From assembly GCA_047601745.1 (NCBI GenBank), contig JASGIS010000001.1, forward strand, positions 4,650,001 through 4,714,000: a stretch of 64,000 nt of DNA. Reading direction: 5' to 3'. The notes under the pieces are model-generated. The model was given only the letters and a program-made list of their open reading frames with translations. It did no database searches and was not told the origin of the DNA. This document shows positions 1 to 7,862 of this stretch, one piece after another. The translations under genes were made by a program, and so were the position numbers. Origin of the DNA: JAKPAM01 sp047601745 (GTDB lineage: Bacteria > Pseudomonadota > Gammaproteobacteria > Burkholderiales > Burkholderiaceae_E). Positions within the stretch are counted from its first letter, which is position 1. Each line of letters starts with the position of its first letter.

Positions 1-293
1 TGGTGCGGGAGGCGCGTACCGGCTGGGGCGTCGAGAACAACCTCTACCAGCTCTACCACCGCGGCTACGTCGCGGTGAAGGGCGGCGCGCAGGATTGCCC
101 GTACACGTACATGCACGACATGGCGGCCGGCCGTTACCGCCTGCCGTGGAGCGAGCAGGTGCGGGTGACCGACGGCAGCGCGTTCGGCTTCGCGCCGCCG
201 CAGCGCTCGTACGCGGGCGCCGGCACGCATCCGCTGGTGCCGCCACCGGCAGCGGATATCGCCGCGAAGGCCGTGAACGAGACGCAGGACTGA
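1..293 (+). CDS. Aliphatic amidase/formamidase-like protein, C-terminal end only
   Basis: Only the last 97 or so codons lie in the window; the reading frame is open at the left edge. The visible part, with REARTGWGVENNLYQLYHRG followed by a DCPYTYM segment, resembles the C-terminal arm of AmiE/AmiF-type amidases of the nitrilase superfamily, which carry an IRDAR...LFKILHRGY...AECPFEFY pattern at the same place. Those enzymes release ammonia from short aliphatic amides. The Glu-Lys-Cys catalytic residues would lie upstream of the window and cannot be checked. The stop is four bases before the next gene, a biuret-hydrolase-type enzyme, so the two are probably co-transcribed for use of amide nitrogen. 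The family call rests on the arm alone. Confidence 0.68.
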   Translation, partial: VREARTGWGVENNLYQLYHRGYVAVKGGAQDCPYTYMHDMAAGRYRLPWSEQVRVTDGSAFGFAPPQRSYAGAGTHPLVPPPAADIAAKAVNETQD

Positions 294-297
294 AACG

Positions 298-1020
298 ATG
301 GACACGAGCACCCTCCTTACCCCGGCCGCGCAGCGCTTCGTCGCAGCCGATCCTTATCGCTGGCCTTACGACGGCGACCTGCGTCCGCAGAACACCGCGC
401 TGATCGTCATCGACATGCAGACCGACTTCTGCGGCAAGGGCGGCTACGTCGACGTGATGGGTTACGACATATCGCTGACGCAGGCGCCGATCGCGCCGAT
501 CCGGCGCCTGCTGGCCGCGATGCGCGAATCGGGCTGCACGATCATCCATACGCGCGAGGGCCACCGGCCCGACCTGTCGGACCTGCCGGCCAACAAGCGC
601 TGGCGCTCGCGCCAGATCGGACACGAGGGCGTGGGCATCGGCGACGCCGGGCCCTGCGGCCGCATCCTGGTCCGCGGCGAGCCGGGCTGGCAGATCATTC
701 CCGAACTCGCGCCGCTCGACGGCGAGGTCGTGATCGACAAGCCCGGCAAGGGATCGTTCTACGCGACCGATCTGGAAATGATCCTGCGCACGCGCGGCAT
801 CCGCAATCTCGTGCTCACCGGCATCACCACCGACGTGTGCGTGCACACCACGATGCGCGACGCCAATGACCGCGGCTTCGAATGCCTGCTGCTGTCCGAC
901 TGCACGGCGGCGACCGATCCGGGCAACCATGCGGCGGCGCTGAAGATGATCACGATGCAGGGCGGCGTGTTCGGTGCGCACGCGACGTCGTCCGCATTGA
1001 TCGAAGCGCTGACGTCGTGA
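298..1020 (+). CDS. Biuret amidohydrolase-type cysteine hydrolase (isochorismatase superfamily)
   Basis: A 240-residue alpha/beta hydrolase of the isochorismatase-like superfamily. The likely triad is visible: Asp39 in VIDMQTDFC, Lys148 in IDKPGKGSF and Cys181 in TGITTDVCVHT. The N-terminal ADPYRWPYDG stretch, the GHRPDLSDLPANKRWRS segment and GDAGPCGRILVRGEPGW match, from memory, the subgroup containing rhizobial biuret hydrolase (BiuH), which turns biuret into allophanate and ammonia. Other ureide or amide substrates are possible. The start has an AGGA ribosome site about eight bases upstream. The gene sits in a nitrogen-scavenging operon and its stop overlaps the GTG of the following ABC ATPase. 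The family is certain; the substrate is inferred. Confidence 0.85.
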   Translation: MDTSTLLTPAAQRFVAADPYRWPYDGDLRPQNTALIVIDMQTDFCGKGGYVDVMGYDISLTQAPIAPIRRLLAAMRESGCTIIHTREGHRPDLSDLPANKRWRSRQIGHEGVGIGDAGPCGRILVRGEPGWQIIPELAPLDGEVVIDKPGKGSFYATDLEMILRTRGIRNLVLTGITTDVCVHTTMRDANDRGFECLLLSDCTAATDPGNHAAALKMITMQGGVFGAHATSSALIEALTS

Positions 1021-2588
1021 TCGCCCCGGTCGAGGCCGTCCCGCGCGCCGCCGGCGCGCTCGCGCTGGACACCTATGCGTTGAGCAAGCGCTTCGGCGGC
1101 TTCACCGCGCTGGACGGCGTGTCCGTGCGCGTCGAGCCGGGCACCGTGCACGCGCTGCTGGGCGAGAACGGCGCGGGCAAGAGCACGCTGGTCAAATGCG
1201 TGGCCGGCTTCCAGCGCGCCGACGAGGGCAGCATCCTGATCGACGGGCGCGAGCGGGATATCGCCAATCCGATCGTCGCCCGGCAACTGGGCATCGGCAT
1301 GGTCTACCAGCATTTCACGCTGGCGCCGGGCATGACGGTGGCCGAGAACCTGCTGCTGGCCGGCGGCAGGATCCCCGCGGTGATCGACTGGAAGGCGCAG
1401 CGCGCCGAACTGCGGCGATTCCTATCGACCACGCCGTTCACCCTCGACCTGGACGCGCGGCCGGCCGAACTGGCGGCGGGCGAAAAGCAGAAGCTCGAAC
1501 TGCTCAAGCAGCTCCATCTGAAGCCGCGCCTGCTGATCCTGGACGAGCCGACCTCGGTGCTGACGCCGCAGGAGGCCGACGAGGTGCTCGGCCACGTGCG
1601 CGAGTTCGCCAGGAGCGGCCGCTGCACGGTGCTGATCATCACGCACAAGTTCCGCGAAGTGATGGCTTATGCCGACGATGTGACGGTGCTGCGCCGGGGC
1701 CGGGTCGCGCACCAGGGCCGCGTCGCCGACACCGACCCGCGGCGTCTGGCGCGGGCGATGATGGGCGAGGGCGTCGCACCGCCGCCCGAGAGCGAGACGG
1801 CGGCCGGCGATCGTCCGGCCGCGGCGGCGGCCGTGCGCGAGGCGTCGCCGGCGCTGGAAGTGCGGGATCTGAAGGTCGACGGTGACCGGGGCACGCTGGC
1901 CGTCGACGGCCTGAGCCTGGCCGTGCGTCCGGGCGAGATCCTCGGCGTGGCGGGCGTGTCGGGCAACGGCCAGCGCGAGCTGGTCGAAGCGCTGGTCGGC
2001 CAGCGATCGCGCGCCGGCGGCACGGTACGGGTCATGGGCCGGCCTTATGCCGCCCGGCGCGCCGAGAACCGCGCGCTCGAGGTGCGCAGCCTGCCCGAGG
2101 AACCGCTGCGCAACGCCTGCGTGAGCGGACTCAGCGTGGCCGAGAACATGGCGCTGCGCGACTTCGACCAGCCTCCGCTCGCGTCCGGCGGGCTGCTGCG
2201 CTTCGGCCGATGGAAGCGCCGTGCACGGGCGTGGATCGACGAGTACGGCATCAAGACGCAAGGCGAGGGCGCGCCGATCGAAAGCTTGTCGGGCGGCAAC
2301 GTGCAGCGCACGGTGCTGGCGCGCGAGCTGGCCGGCCGGATCAACGTGCTGATCGCCGCCAACCCGGTATTCGGCCTGGATTTCGCGGCGGTTGCCGAGA
2401 TCCACGGCCGCATCGAGCAGGTGCGCGACCGGGGCGGCGCCGTGCTGCTGGTCAGCGAGGACCTCGACGAACTGCTGGCGCTGTCGGACCGCATCGTCGT
2501 GATGAGCGCGGGCCGCATCGTCCACGAAACGCCCGCCGCCGGCGCCGATCGCCACGAACTGGGCGCTTTCATGGGCGGAGGCCACTGA
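1017..2588 (+). CDS. Nucleoside/BMP-type ABC transporter ATP-binding protein (two nucleotide-binding domains)
   Basis: The protein has 523 residues and two ABC domains in tandem, as in the MglA/NupA group of simple-sugar and nucleoside importers. The first domain has a full Walker A (GENGAGKST), a degenerate signature (LAAGEKQKLELL) and Walker B LLILDEPTSVL. The second has a degenerate P-loop (GVSGNGQREL), signature LSGGNVQRT and a Walker B-like LIAANPVFGLDF. The GTG at 1017 overlaps the upstream stop as GTGA, giving translational coupling, and the protein then begins just before the canonical domain; longer forms would extend into the hydrolase gene. No permease or binding-protein gene follows here, so partner subunits are probably encoded left of the window. 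The substrate is presumably a ureide or nucleobase. Confidence 0.88.
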   Translation: MIAPVEAVPRAAGALALDTYALSKRFGGFTALDGVSVRVEPGTVHALLGENGAGKSTLVKCVAGFQRADEGSILIDGRERDIANPIVARQLGIGMVYQHFTLAPGMTVAENLLLAGGRIPAVIDWKAQRAELRRFLSTTPFTLDLDARPAELAAGEKQKLELLKQLHLKPRLLILDEPTSVLTPQEADEVLGHVREFARSGRCTVLIITHKFREVMAYADDVTVLRRGRVAHQGRVADTDPRRLARAMMGEGVAPPPESETAAGDRPAAAAAVREASPALEVRDLKVDGDRGTLAVDGLSLAVRPGEILGVAGVSGNGQRELVEALVGQRSRAGGTVRVMGRPYAARRAENRALEVRSLPEEPLRNACVSGLSVAENMALRDFDQPPLASGGLLRFGRWKRRARAWIDEYGIKTQGEGAPIESLSGGNVQRTVLARELAGRINVLIAANPVFGLDFAAVAEIHGRIEQVRDRGGAVLLVSEDLDELLALSDRIVVMSAGRIVHETPAAGADRHELGAFMGGGH

Positions 2589-2592
2589 ACTC

Positions 2593-3258
2593 ATGAAGAT
2601 CGACGCCGAGCCCTTTACCTACGAATTCGAGCTGCCGCGTACGGCGCTGGTCCTGATCGACATGCAGCGCGACTTCATCGAGCCCGGCGGCTTCGGCGAG
2701 ACGCTGGGCAACGACGTCTCGCTGCTCGGCGCGATCGTGCCGGCCGCGCAGGCGCTGCTCGCGGCCTGGCGCGCGGCCGGCGGCTTCGTCGTGCACACGC
2801 GCGAGGCGCACCGCCCGGACCTGTCGGATTGTCCGCCGGCCAAGCGCGATCGCGGCAATCCGACGCTGCGCATCGGCGATCCCGGACCGATGGGCCGGAT
2901 CCTGGTGGCCGGCGAACCCGGCAACCAGATCATCGACGCGCTGGCCCCGGTGGCCGGCGAGCTGGTCATCGACAAGCCGGGCAAGGGCGCTTTCCATGCG
3001 ACCGGCCTGCAGCGGATGCTGCAGGCGCGCGGCATCACGCACCTGATCTTCGGCGGCGTGACCACCGAGGTCTGCGTGCAGACCACGATGCGCGAAGCCA
3101 ACGACCGCGGCTATGATTGCCTGCTGCTCGAGGACTGCACCGAGAGCTATTTCCCGCGCTTCAAGTCGGCCACGATCGAGATGATCCGCGCGCAGGGCGC
3201 CATCGTCGGGTGGACGGCGCCGAGCGCGGCGCTGCACGCGGCGCTGGCCGGCCGCTGA
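2593..3258 (+). CDS. Isochorismatase-family cysteine hydrolase, second copy
   Basis: A 221-residue cysteine hydrolase related to the product of the gene at 298. Asp23 (LIDMQRDF), Lys128 (IDKPGKGAF) and Cys161 (GVTTEVCVQT) form the expected triad, with the same 33-residue Lys-to-Cys spacing as its paralogue. It lacks the N-terminal WPYDG extension, and HRPDLSDCPPAKRDRG replaces the ANKRW segment, which suggests a different amide or ureide substrate. A GGAGG at the end of the ABC ATPase gene serves as a distant ribosome site. It lies four bases after that gene and just ahead of a GntR regulator, so it belongs to the same operon. Confidence 0.85.
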   Translation: MKIDAEPFTYEFELPRTALVLIDMQRDFIEPGGFGETLGNDVSLLGAIVPAAQALLAAWRAAGGFVVHTREAHRPDLSDCPPAKRDRGNPTLRIGDPGPMGRILVAGEPGNQIIDALAPVAGELVIDKPGKGAFHATGLQRMLQARGITHLIFGGVTTEVCVQTTMREANDRGYDCLLLEDCTESYFPRFKSATIEMIRAQGAIVGWTAPSAALHAALAGR

Positions 3259-3271
3259 GGAGGAACATCCG

Positions 3272-4000
3272 ATGACGCTCGTCGCCCTGCGTTCTTCTGC
3301 GCGATCGGCTTCCGGCGACGGCGGCGCTTTCCGGTCGCGTGCGGACGAGGTCCACGCGCAGCTCAAGCGCGACATCGCCGGGTTCAAGCTCGTGCCCGGC
3401 GACCGCTTCACCGAGAACGAGATCTGCGAGCGTCTCGGCGTCTCGCGCACGCCGGTGCGCCAGGCGCTGTTCCGGCTGCGGCAGGAAGGCTTCGTCGAGG
3501 TGCTGTTCCGCAGCGGCTGGCGCGTGCTGCCCTTCGATTTCGACCAGTTCGAGCAGTTGTACGACCTGCGCATGGTGCTGGAGACCACGGCCGTGCGCCG
3601 GCTGTGCGAGAGCGGCCGCCGCATCGACCGCGCGCTGCTCGATTCGCTGATGGGCATCTGGCTCGTGCCCGCGGCCGAACGCGCGACCGACGGCGTGCAG
3701 GTCGCGCAGTGGGACGAGGCCTTCCACTGCGCGCTGGTCGAGGCGGCCGGCAACGCCGAGATGGCGCGCGTGCACCGCGAGGTGACCGAGCGCATCCGCA
3801 TCATCCGCCGGCTCGACTTCACGCAGCGGCCGCGCATAGCCGCCACTTACGACGAACATGCGAAGATCCTCAGGGCGATACGCGCGAACCGCGGCGACCA
3901 GGCGGCGATGCTGTTGCGCGCGCACATCGAGAGCAGCCAGGCGGAAGTGCGCAAGATCACCTTGCATCAGATCCATCTGGCCCGGAGCGCGGCGCGCTGA
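3272..4000 (+). CDS. GntR-family regulator, FadR/FCD subgroup
   Basis: A 242-residue regulator. A winged helix-turn-helix occupies about residues 28-95: QLKRDIAGFKLVPGDRF, the recognition segment ERLGVSRTPVRQALFRLRQE and a wing ending SGWRVLPF. It is followed by an all-helical FCD-type ligand domain. In it FDQFEQLYDLRMVLE, an FHCALVEAAGN segment and a late DEHAKILRAI...AAMLLRAHI segment supply the conserved acidic and histidine positions used for metal and ligand binding. The start has a strong GAGGAGG seven bases upstream. As last gene of the hydrolase/ABC operon and next to a purine permease, it probably represses this block until a ureide or nucleobase-derived acid is present. Confidence 0.88.
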   Translation: MTLVALRSSARSASGDGGAFRSRADEVHAQLKRDIAGFKLVPGDRFTENEICERLGVSRTPVRQALFRLRQEGFVEVLFRSGWRVLPFDFDQFEQLYDLRMVLETTAVRRLCESGRRIDRALLDSLMGIWLVPAAERATDGVQVAQWDEAFHCALVEAAGNAEMARVHREVTERIRIIRRLDFTQRPRIAATYDEHAKILRAIRANRGDQAAMLLRAHIESSQAEVRKITLHQIHLARSAAR

Positions 4001-4055
4001 CCGCGCCGGGTCCCGAACCCTTGCACATCACACACCTTAGTTCGACGGAGCCCGG

Positions 4056-5357
4056 ATGAACTGGACCGAACGCACGTTCAAGCTGCACGAGCACGGCACC
4101 ACGGTGCGGACCGAGCTGATGGCCGGCCTGACCACCTTCCTCACGATGGCCTACATCATCTTCGTGAACCCATCGATCCTCGGTGATGCCGGCATGCCCA
4201 AGGATGCGGTGTTCGTGGCCACCTGCCTGATCGCCACGCTGGGCACGACCGTCATGGCCTTGCACGCGAACTACCCGATCGCGCTGGCACCCGGCATGGG
4301 CTTGAACGCTTATTTCGCTTACGTCGTGGTGCTCAAGATGGGTTTCACCTGGCAGGCCGCGCTCGGGGCGGTGTTCGTGTCGGGCTGTCTGTTCCTGCTG
4401 GTCACGGTGTTCGGGCTGCGCTCGCTGATCATCCGCGCCATCCCGTCGTCGCTGCGCCTGGCGATCACCGTCGGCATCGGCCTGTTCCTGGCGCTGATCG
4501 CGCTCAAGAGCGCCGGCATCGTGGCCGCCTCGCCCGCGACCTTCGTCACGCTGGGCGACCTGCATACGGCGCCCGTCGTGCTGGCCGTGCTGGGCTTCGT
4601 GCTGATCGTGGTGCTGGACAAGCTCGCGGTGCCGGGGGCGATCCTGATCGGCATCGTGGCCGTGACCATCGCCTCGTTCTTCTTCGCCGACAACCCTTTC
4701 CATGGCGTGTTCTCGGCGCCGCCGTCGATCGCTCCGACCTTCCTTCAACTGGACATCAAGGGCGCGTTGACCGGCGGCATCCTGAACGTGATCCTGGTGT
4801 TCTTCCTGGTCGAGCTGTTCGACGCCACCGGCACGCTGATGGGCGTGGCCAAGCGCGCGGGCCTGCTGGTGCCGGGCAAGATGGAGCGGCTGAACAAGGC
4901 GTTGCTGGCCGACAGCGTCGCGATCTTCGGCGGCGCGCTGCTGGGCACTTCGAGCACGACGGCCTACGTGGAAAGCGCGGCCGGCGTGCAGGCCGGCGGC
5001 CGCACCGGACTGACGGCGCTGACGGTGGCCGTGCTGTTCCTGGCCTGCCTGTTCATCGCGCCGCTGGCCGGCGCCGTGCCGCCGTATGCGACCGCGCCCG
5101 CGCTGTTCTTCGTGGCCTGCCTGATGCTGCGCGACCTGACCGAGCTGGACTGGGACGACACGACCGAGGTGCTGCCGGCGACGGTCACCGCGCTGACGAT
5201 GCCGTTCACCTACTCGATCGCCAATGGTTTGGCCTTCGGCTTCATCACTTATGCCGTGCTCAAGCTGTTGACGGGCCGCGCGCGCGACGTGCACTGGATG
5301 GTCTGGATCATCGGCGGCGTGTTCCTGTTCAAGTTCATCTACATCGGCGGGCACTGA
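4056..5357 (+). CDS. NCS2/AzgA-type purine (guanine/hypoxanthine/adenine) permease
   Basis: A 433-residue inner-membrane protein with roughly 12-14 hydrophobic segments, of the AzgA subgroup of nucleobase:cation symporters. Diagnostic pieces are the opening TELMAGLTTFLTMAYII, NPSILGDAGM, the substrate-site motif ALAPGMGLNAYFAY, VELFDATGTLMGVA and the later GTSSTTAYVESAAGV. Length matches the family. It likely imports a purine base with protons, feeding the neighbouring hydrolases. GGAG lies just before the start. The gene is preceded by the GntR regulator and its stop codon forms the first base pairs of a strong terminator hairpin. Confidence 0.93.
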   Translation: MNWTERTFKLHEHGTTVRTELMAGLTTFLTMAYIIFVNPSILGDAGMPKDAVFVATCLIATLGTTVMALHANYPIALAPGMGLNAYFAYVVVLKMGFTWQAALGAVFVSGCLFLLVTVFGLRSLIIRAIPSSLRLAITVGIGLFLALIALKSAGIVAASPATFVTLGDLHTAPVVLAVLGFVLIVVLDKLAVPGAILIGIVAVTIASFFFADNPFHGVFSAPPSIAPTFLQLDIKGALTGGILNVILVFFLVELFDATGTLMGVAKRAGLLVPGKMERLNKALLADSVAIFGGALLGTSSTTAYVESAAGVQAGGRTGLTALTVAVLFLACLFIAPLAGAVPPYATAPALFFVACLMLRDLTELDWDDTTEVLPATVTALTMPFTYSIANGLAFGFITYAVLKLLTGRARDVHWMVWIIGGVFLFKFIYIGGH

Positions 5358-5394
5358 GAGGCTGAGAGTCACGGCCGACAAACTCTCAGCCTCT
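5357..5394. terminator. Bidirectional terminator hairpin
   Basis: A perfect inverted repeat: AGAGGCTGAGAGT (5357-5369) and its exact complement ACTCTCAGCCTCT (5382-5394), with a 12-base loop. It sits between the convergent purine permease and gamma-glutamyltranspeptidase genes. There is no clear T tract on either side, so it may act as a convergent roadblock or RNA-stabilising hairpin as much as a classic intrinsic terminator. Confidence 0.7.
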
Positions 5395-5442
5395 GAGCCG
5401 GTCGGCGGCTGCATGACCGGGCCGCGCCCGGAAGGCCGCGCG

Positions 5443-7032
5443 CTAAAGCCCCAGCGCGACGCCGTCGCCCCTCGGGTCGTGCGCGCCGGACAGTCGGCCG
5501 TCCGGATCGAGCCGGATCACGCCGGGCAGCCCGGCCAGCGGGCTGTGCGCCGGAATCGTCGCGATCTCGTGGCCGCGCGCATGCAACGACGCCAAGACCT
5601 CGGCGCCGACGTCTTCTTCCAGCTTCAGGCTGTCGCGACTGTCGGAGAAGGTCCTGCCGAGCAGGAACCGCGGCCTGGCCAGCGCCTGCGCGGGATCCAG
5701 GCCGTAGTCGATCAGCCGCGTCAGCAGCGCGACCAGCGTCTGCGGCTGGCCGTCGGCTCCCTGCGTGCCCAGCAGAAGCTCGGGCCGTCCGTCCCGGATG
5801 AACACGGCCGGATTGAGCGTATGGAACGGGCGCTTGCCGCCGCGCAGGCCGTTGGGGTGGGACGGATCGGGGTGAAAGGCCGCCGCCCGGTTGTGCCACA
5901 GCACGCCGGTGTCGCCGGCGACGACGCCGCTGCCCCAGTCGTAGTAGATGCTCTGCAATACGCTGGCGCCGCGGCCCGATGCGTCGGCCGCCGCGAAGAA
6001 CACCGTGTCGCCGTGGCGGAACGTCTGCGGCCAGGCCAGTGCCCGCGGACTCTGCTGCGCGCGCCGGGCCTGGCTGCGGATATGGGCCGGGTCCAGCAGG
6101 CGGTCGACGGGCACGTCCGAGAAGTCCGGGTCGGCCAGATAGCGGTCGCGGTCGATGAAGGCGAGCTTGATCGCTTCGACCATCCGATGGAAGTGCTCGG
6201 CGCTGCCTTCGGGCACGGCACCAAGGTCCTGTTCGCCGAGGATGCCCATCGCCTCCAGCGTCGCGAATCCCTGCGTCGGCGGCGGCAGCGTCAGCAACGT
6301 GCCGCCGCGGTAGGGCATGGCCAGCGGCGCGACTTCGCGGGCGGACGTGCGCCGCAGGTCTTCGAGCGTCAGCGGCGAGCCGGCGGCCTGCAATCCCGTC
6401 ACCAGCCGACGGGCGACGTCGCCCTCGTAGAACTCGCGCGGACCCTGTGCCGCCAGCCGTTCGAGCGTGCGCGCCAGCGCGGGCTGCGGCCAGAGCCGGG
6501 CGTCGCGCGGGAAGGCCGCGTCGAAGCCGGGCCATCGGCCGCTTTCCGCCTCGCGCATCGCCAGCCAGAAGCGTAAGGACGCCGAAACCTCCACGCCCGC
6601 GTGCGCGTGTTCGATCGCGCGCGCGAGCAGCGTGTCCCAGCGCTGGCGCCCTTGCCAGTCGTGGGCGGAGATCTGCAGCGCCTGCGCCCAGCTATCGACG
6701 GCCGCCGCCGTGGTCATCGCCGAAGCACCGCCGCGAAGCGCGATCGGGCCGTGCTGCGGCGGCAGCGTCGCGGCCGCCTGGCCGATGCCGGAAATCGCGC
6801 GCACCGGCGCATGCGGCTCGGCGATCAGCCAGAACGCGTCGCCGCCGAGCCCGGTGAAGTGTGGGCAGACGACGCACAGGACGGCGGCCATCGCGATCGC
6901 CGCTTCGATGGCGTTGCCGCCGTCGGCCAGCACTTGCAGGCCGGCCTCGCTGGCCAGCGGATGAGGGCTGGTCACCATGCCTCGGTCGGAGGTGGCCGGT
7001 GTCGGATGCGGGAGGGTTCGATTGGCGGACAT
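5443..7032 (-). CDS. Gamma-glutamyltranspeptidase family protein
   Basis: A 529-residue Ntn-hydrolase of the gamma-glutamyltransferase/cephalosporin acylase family. The N-terminal GMVTSPHPLASEAG and DGGNAIEAAIA motifs, GLGGDAFWL and a late GADGQPQTL match the family. Thr343 in GDTVFFAAADASG aligns with the nucleophilic Thr exposed by autocleavage. The usual TTH at the cleavage site is DTV here, and there is no obvious signal peptide, so the enzyme may be cytoplasmic and act as an amide hydrolase rather than a periplasmic glutathione enzyme. The start is uncertain: the chosen ATG gives the family N-terminus but has no good ribosome site. It lies downstream of tetR on the same strand. Confidence 0.85.
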   Translation of the reverse strand: MSANRTLPHPTPATSDRGMVTSPHPLASEAGLQVLADGGNAIEAAIAMAAVLCVVCPHFTGLGGDAFWLIAEPHAPVRAISGIGQAAATLPPQHGPIALRGGASAMTTAAAVDSWAQALQISAHDWQGRQRWDTLLARAIEHAHAGVEVSASLRFWLAMREAESGRWPGFDAAFPRDARLWPQPALARTLERLAAQGPREFYEGDVARRLVTGLQAAGSPLTLEDLRRTSAREVAPLAMPYRGGTLLTLPPPTQGFATLEAMGILGEQDLGAVPEGSAEHFHRMVEAIKLAFIDRDRYLADPDFSDVPVDRLLDPAHIRSQARRAQQSPRALAWPQTFRHGDTVFFAAADASGRGASVLQSIYYDWGSGVVAGDTGVLWHNRAAAFHPDPSHPNGLRGGKRPFHTLNPAVFIRDGRPELLLGTQGADGQPQTLVALLTRLIDYGLDPAQALARPRFLLGRTFSDSRDSLKLEEDVGAEVLASLHARGHEIATIPAHSPLAGLPGVIRLDPDGRLSGAHDPRGDGVALGL

Positions 7033-7127
7033 GAAGGAGCGTTCGGGAGAGTTCGGGAAGGAGTGGTCGGTTGGCGTCGAGCGGGAATGGCCGATCAGCG
7101 GATCGGGGGAGCGGCCGGCACCGCGGT

Positions 7128-7862
7128 TCAATCGGATGCTTTCGTGAGGAATGCGGCCACCATCTGCCGCGTGAGCTGCTGGTGCGCTTGCTGCCACGAC
7201 GGCGCCAGCAGATCCTCGTCGAAGATCCTCGACAGCGTGTACGCGTGCGCGCGTCCGTAGTACGACAGGCTGACCATCGCCACGTACAGATGCAGCGCCT
7301 CGATGCCGGGGCGTATCGCGCCGGCCGCGGTCCCGCGCGCGAGCAGCCTGCCGATCAGCGCGATCAGCGGCGACGACATCTCGGGGATCCGGTTCGAGCG
7401 CGCCAGGTGCCGCGCCTCGTTGAGGTTCTCGAAGGCCAGCAGCTTGCGCAGCCGCGGGTGCGTCGCGAAATGGCGATCGACGAAATCGGCGATCTGCAGC
7501 AGGCCCGCCAGCGGTTCGACGACATCGGTGTCCAGTTGCAGCTCGTCGTGCCGCAGGTCGGCGATCACGGCTTCGAGCACGGCCACGTACAGCGCGTCCT
7601 TGCCGCCGAAGTAGTGGTACAGCATGCGGATGTTGGTGCCGGCGTGCCTCGCGATGCGCTCGGTGCGCGCGCCGCTGTAGCCCTGGTTCGAGAACTCGTC
7701 GATCGCGGCTTCCAGCAGCCGCGCCCGCGTGTTGACGGGATCGCGCCGTGCGTTCGTCGGATTCGGTCGTGCGTTCGCCGGATTGCGCCGTACGCTCGTG
7801 GGATCGCGTCGCGCGCTCGTTTCGCCGATCGGTCCGCTGCTTGCGGATGCAGTCGTGTTCAT
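7128..7862 (-). CDS. TetR-family regulator with heptad-repeat N-terminal tail
   Basis: A 244-residue protein. After an odd arginine-rich tail the TetR helix-turn-helix begins at RARLLEAAIDEFSNQGY and continues through TERIARHAGTNIRMLYHYFG and KDALYVAVLE. The rest is a helical ligand domain resembling NicS/RutR-type regulators, with LLAFENLNEARHL and SLSYYGRAHAYTL. Residues about 15-45 are a run of four imperfect heptads of the form RR(D/N)P(T/A/V)xxR, encoded by 21-base tandem repeats; family members normally have a much shorter tail. Its ATG overlaps the amidase stop as ATGA, so it is coupled to the amidase/hydrolase operon it probably regulates. Confidence 0.87.
   Translation of the reverse strand: MNTTASASSGPIGETSARRDPTSVRRNPANARPNPTNARRDPVNTRARLLEAAIDEFSNQGYSGARTERIARHAGTNIRMLYHYFGGKDALYVAVLEAVIADLRHDELQLDTDVVEPLAGLLQIADFVDRHFATHPRLRKLLAFENLNEARHLARSNRIPEMSSPLIALIGRLLARGTAAGAIRPGIEALHLYVAMVSLSYYGRAHAYTLSRIFDEDLLAPSWQQAHQQLTRQMVAAFLTKASD
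7738..7821 (-). repeat. Four 21-base imperfect tandem repeats inside tetR
   Basis: Four consecutive 21-base units start at 7738, 7759, 7780 and 7801, each beginning GGAT on the plus strand and differing at a few bases. They encode the repeated basic heptads in the N-terminal tail of the TetR protein. The reading frame is kept because the unit is a multiple of three. Confidence 0.8.

Noticed and set aside
3957..5414. A His/Gln-rich minus-strand frame opposite the purine permease
   Set aside because: Composition is that expected from reading a membrane-protein gene backwards; no recognisable domain.
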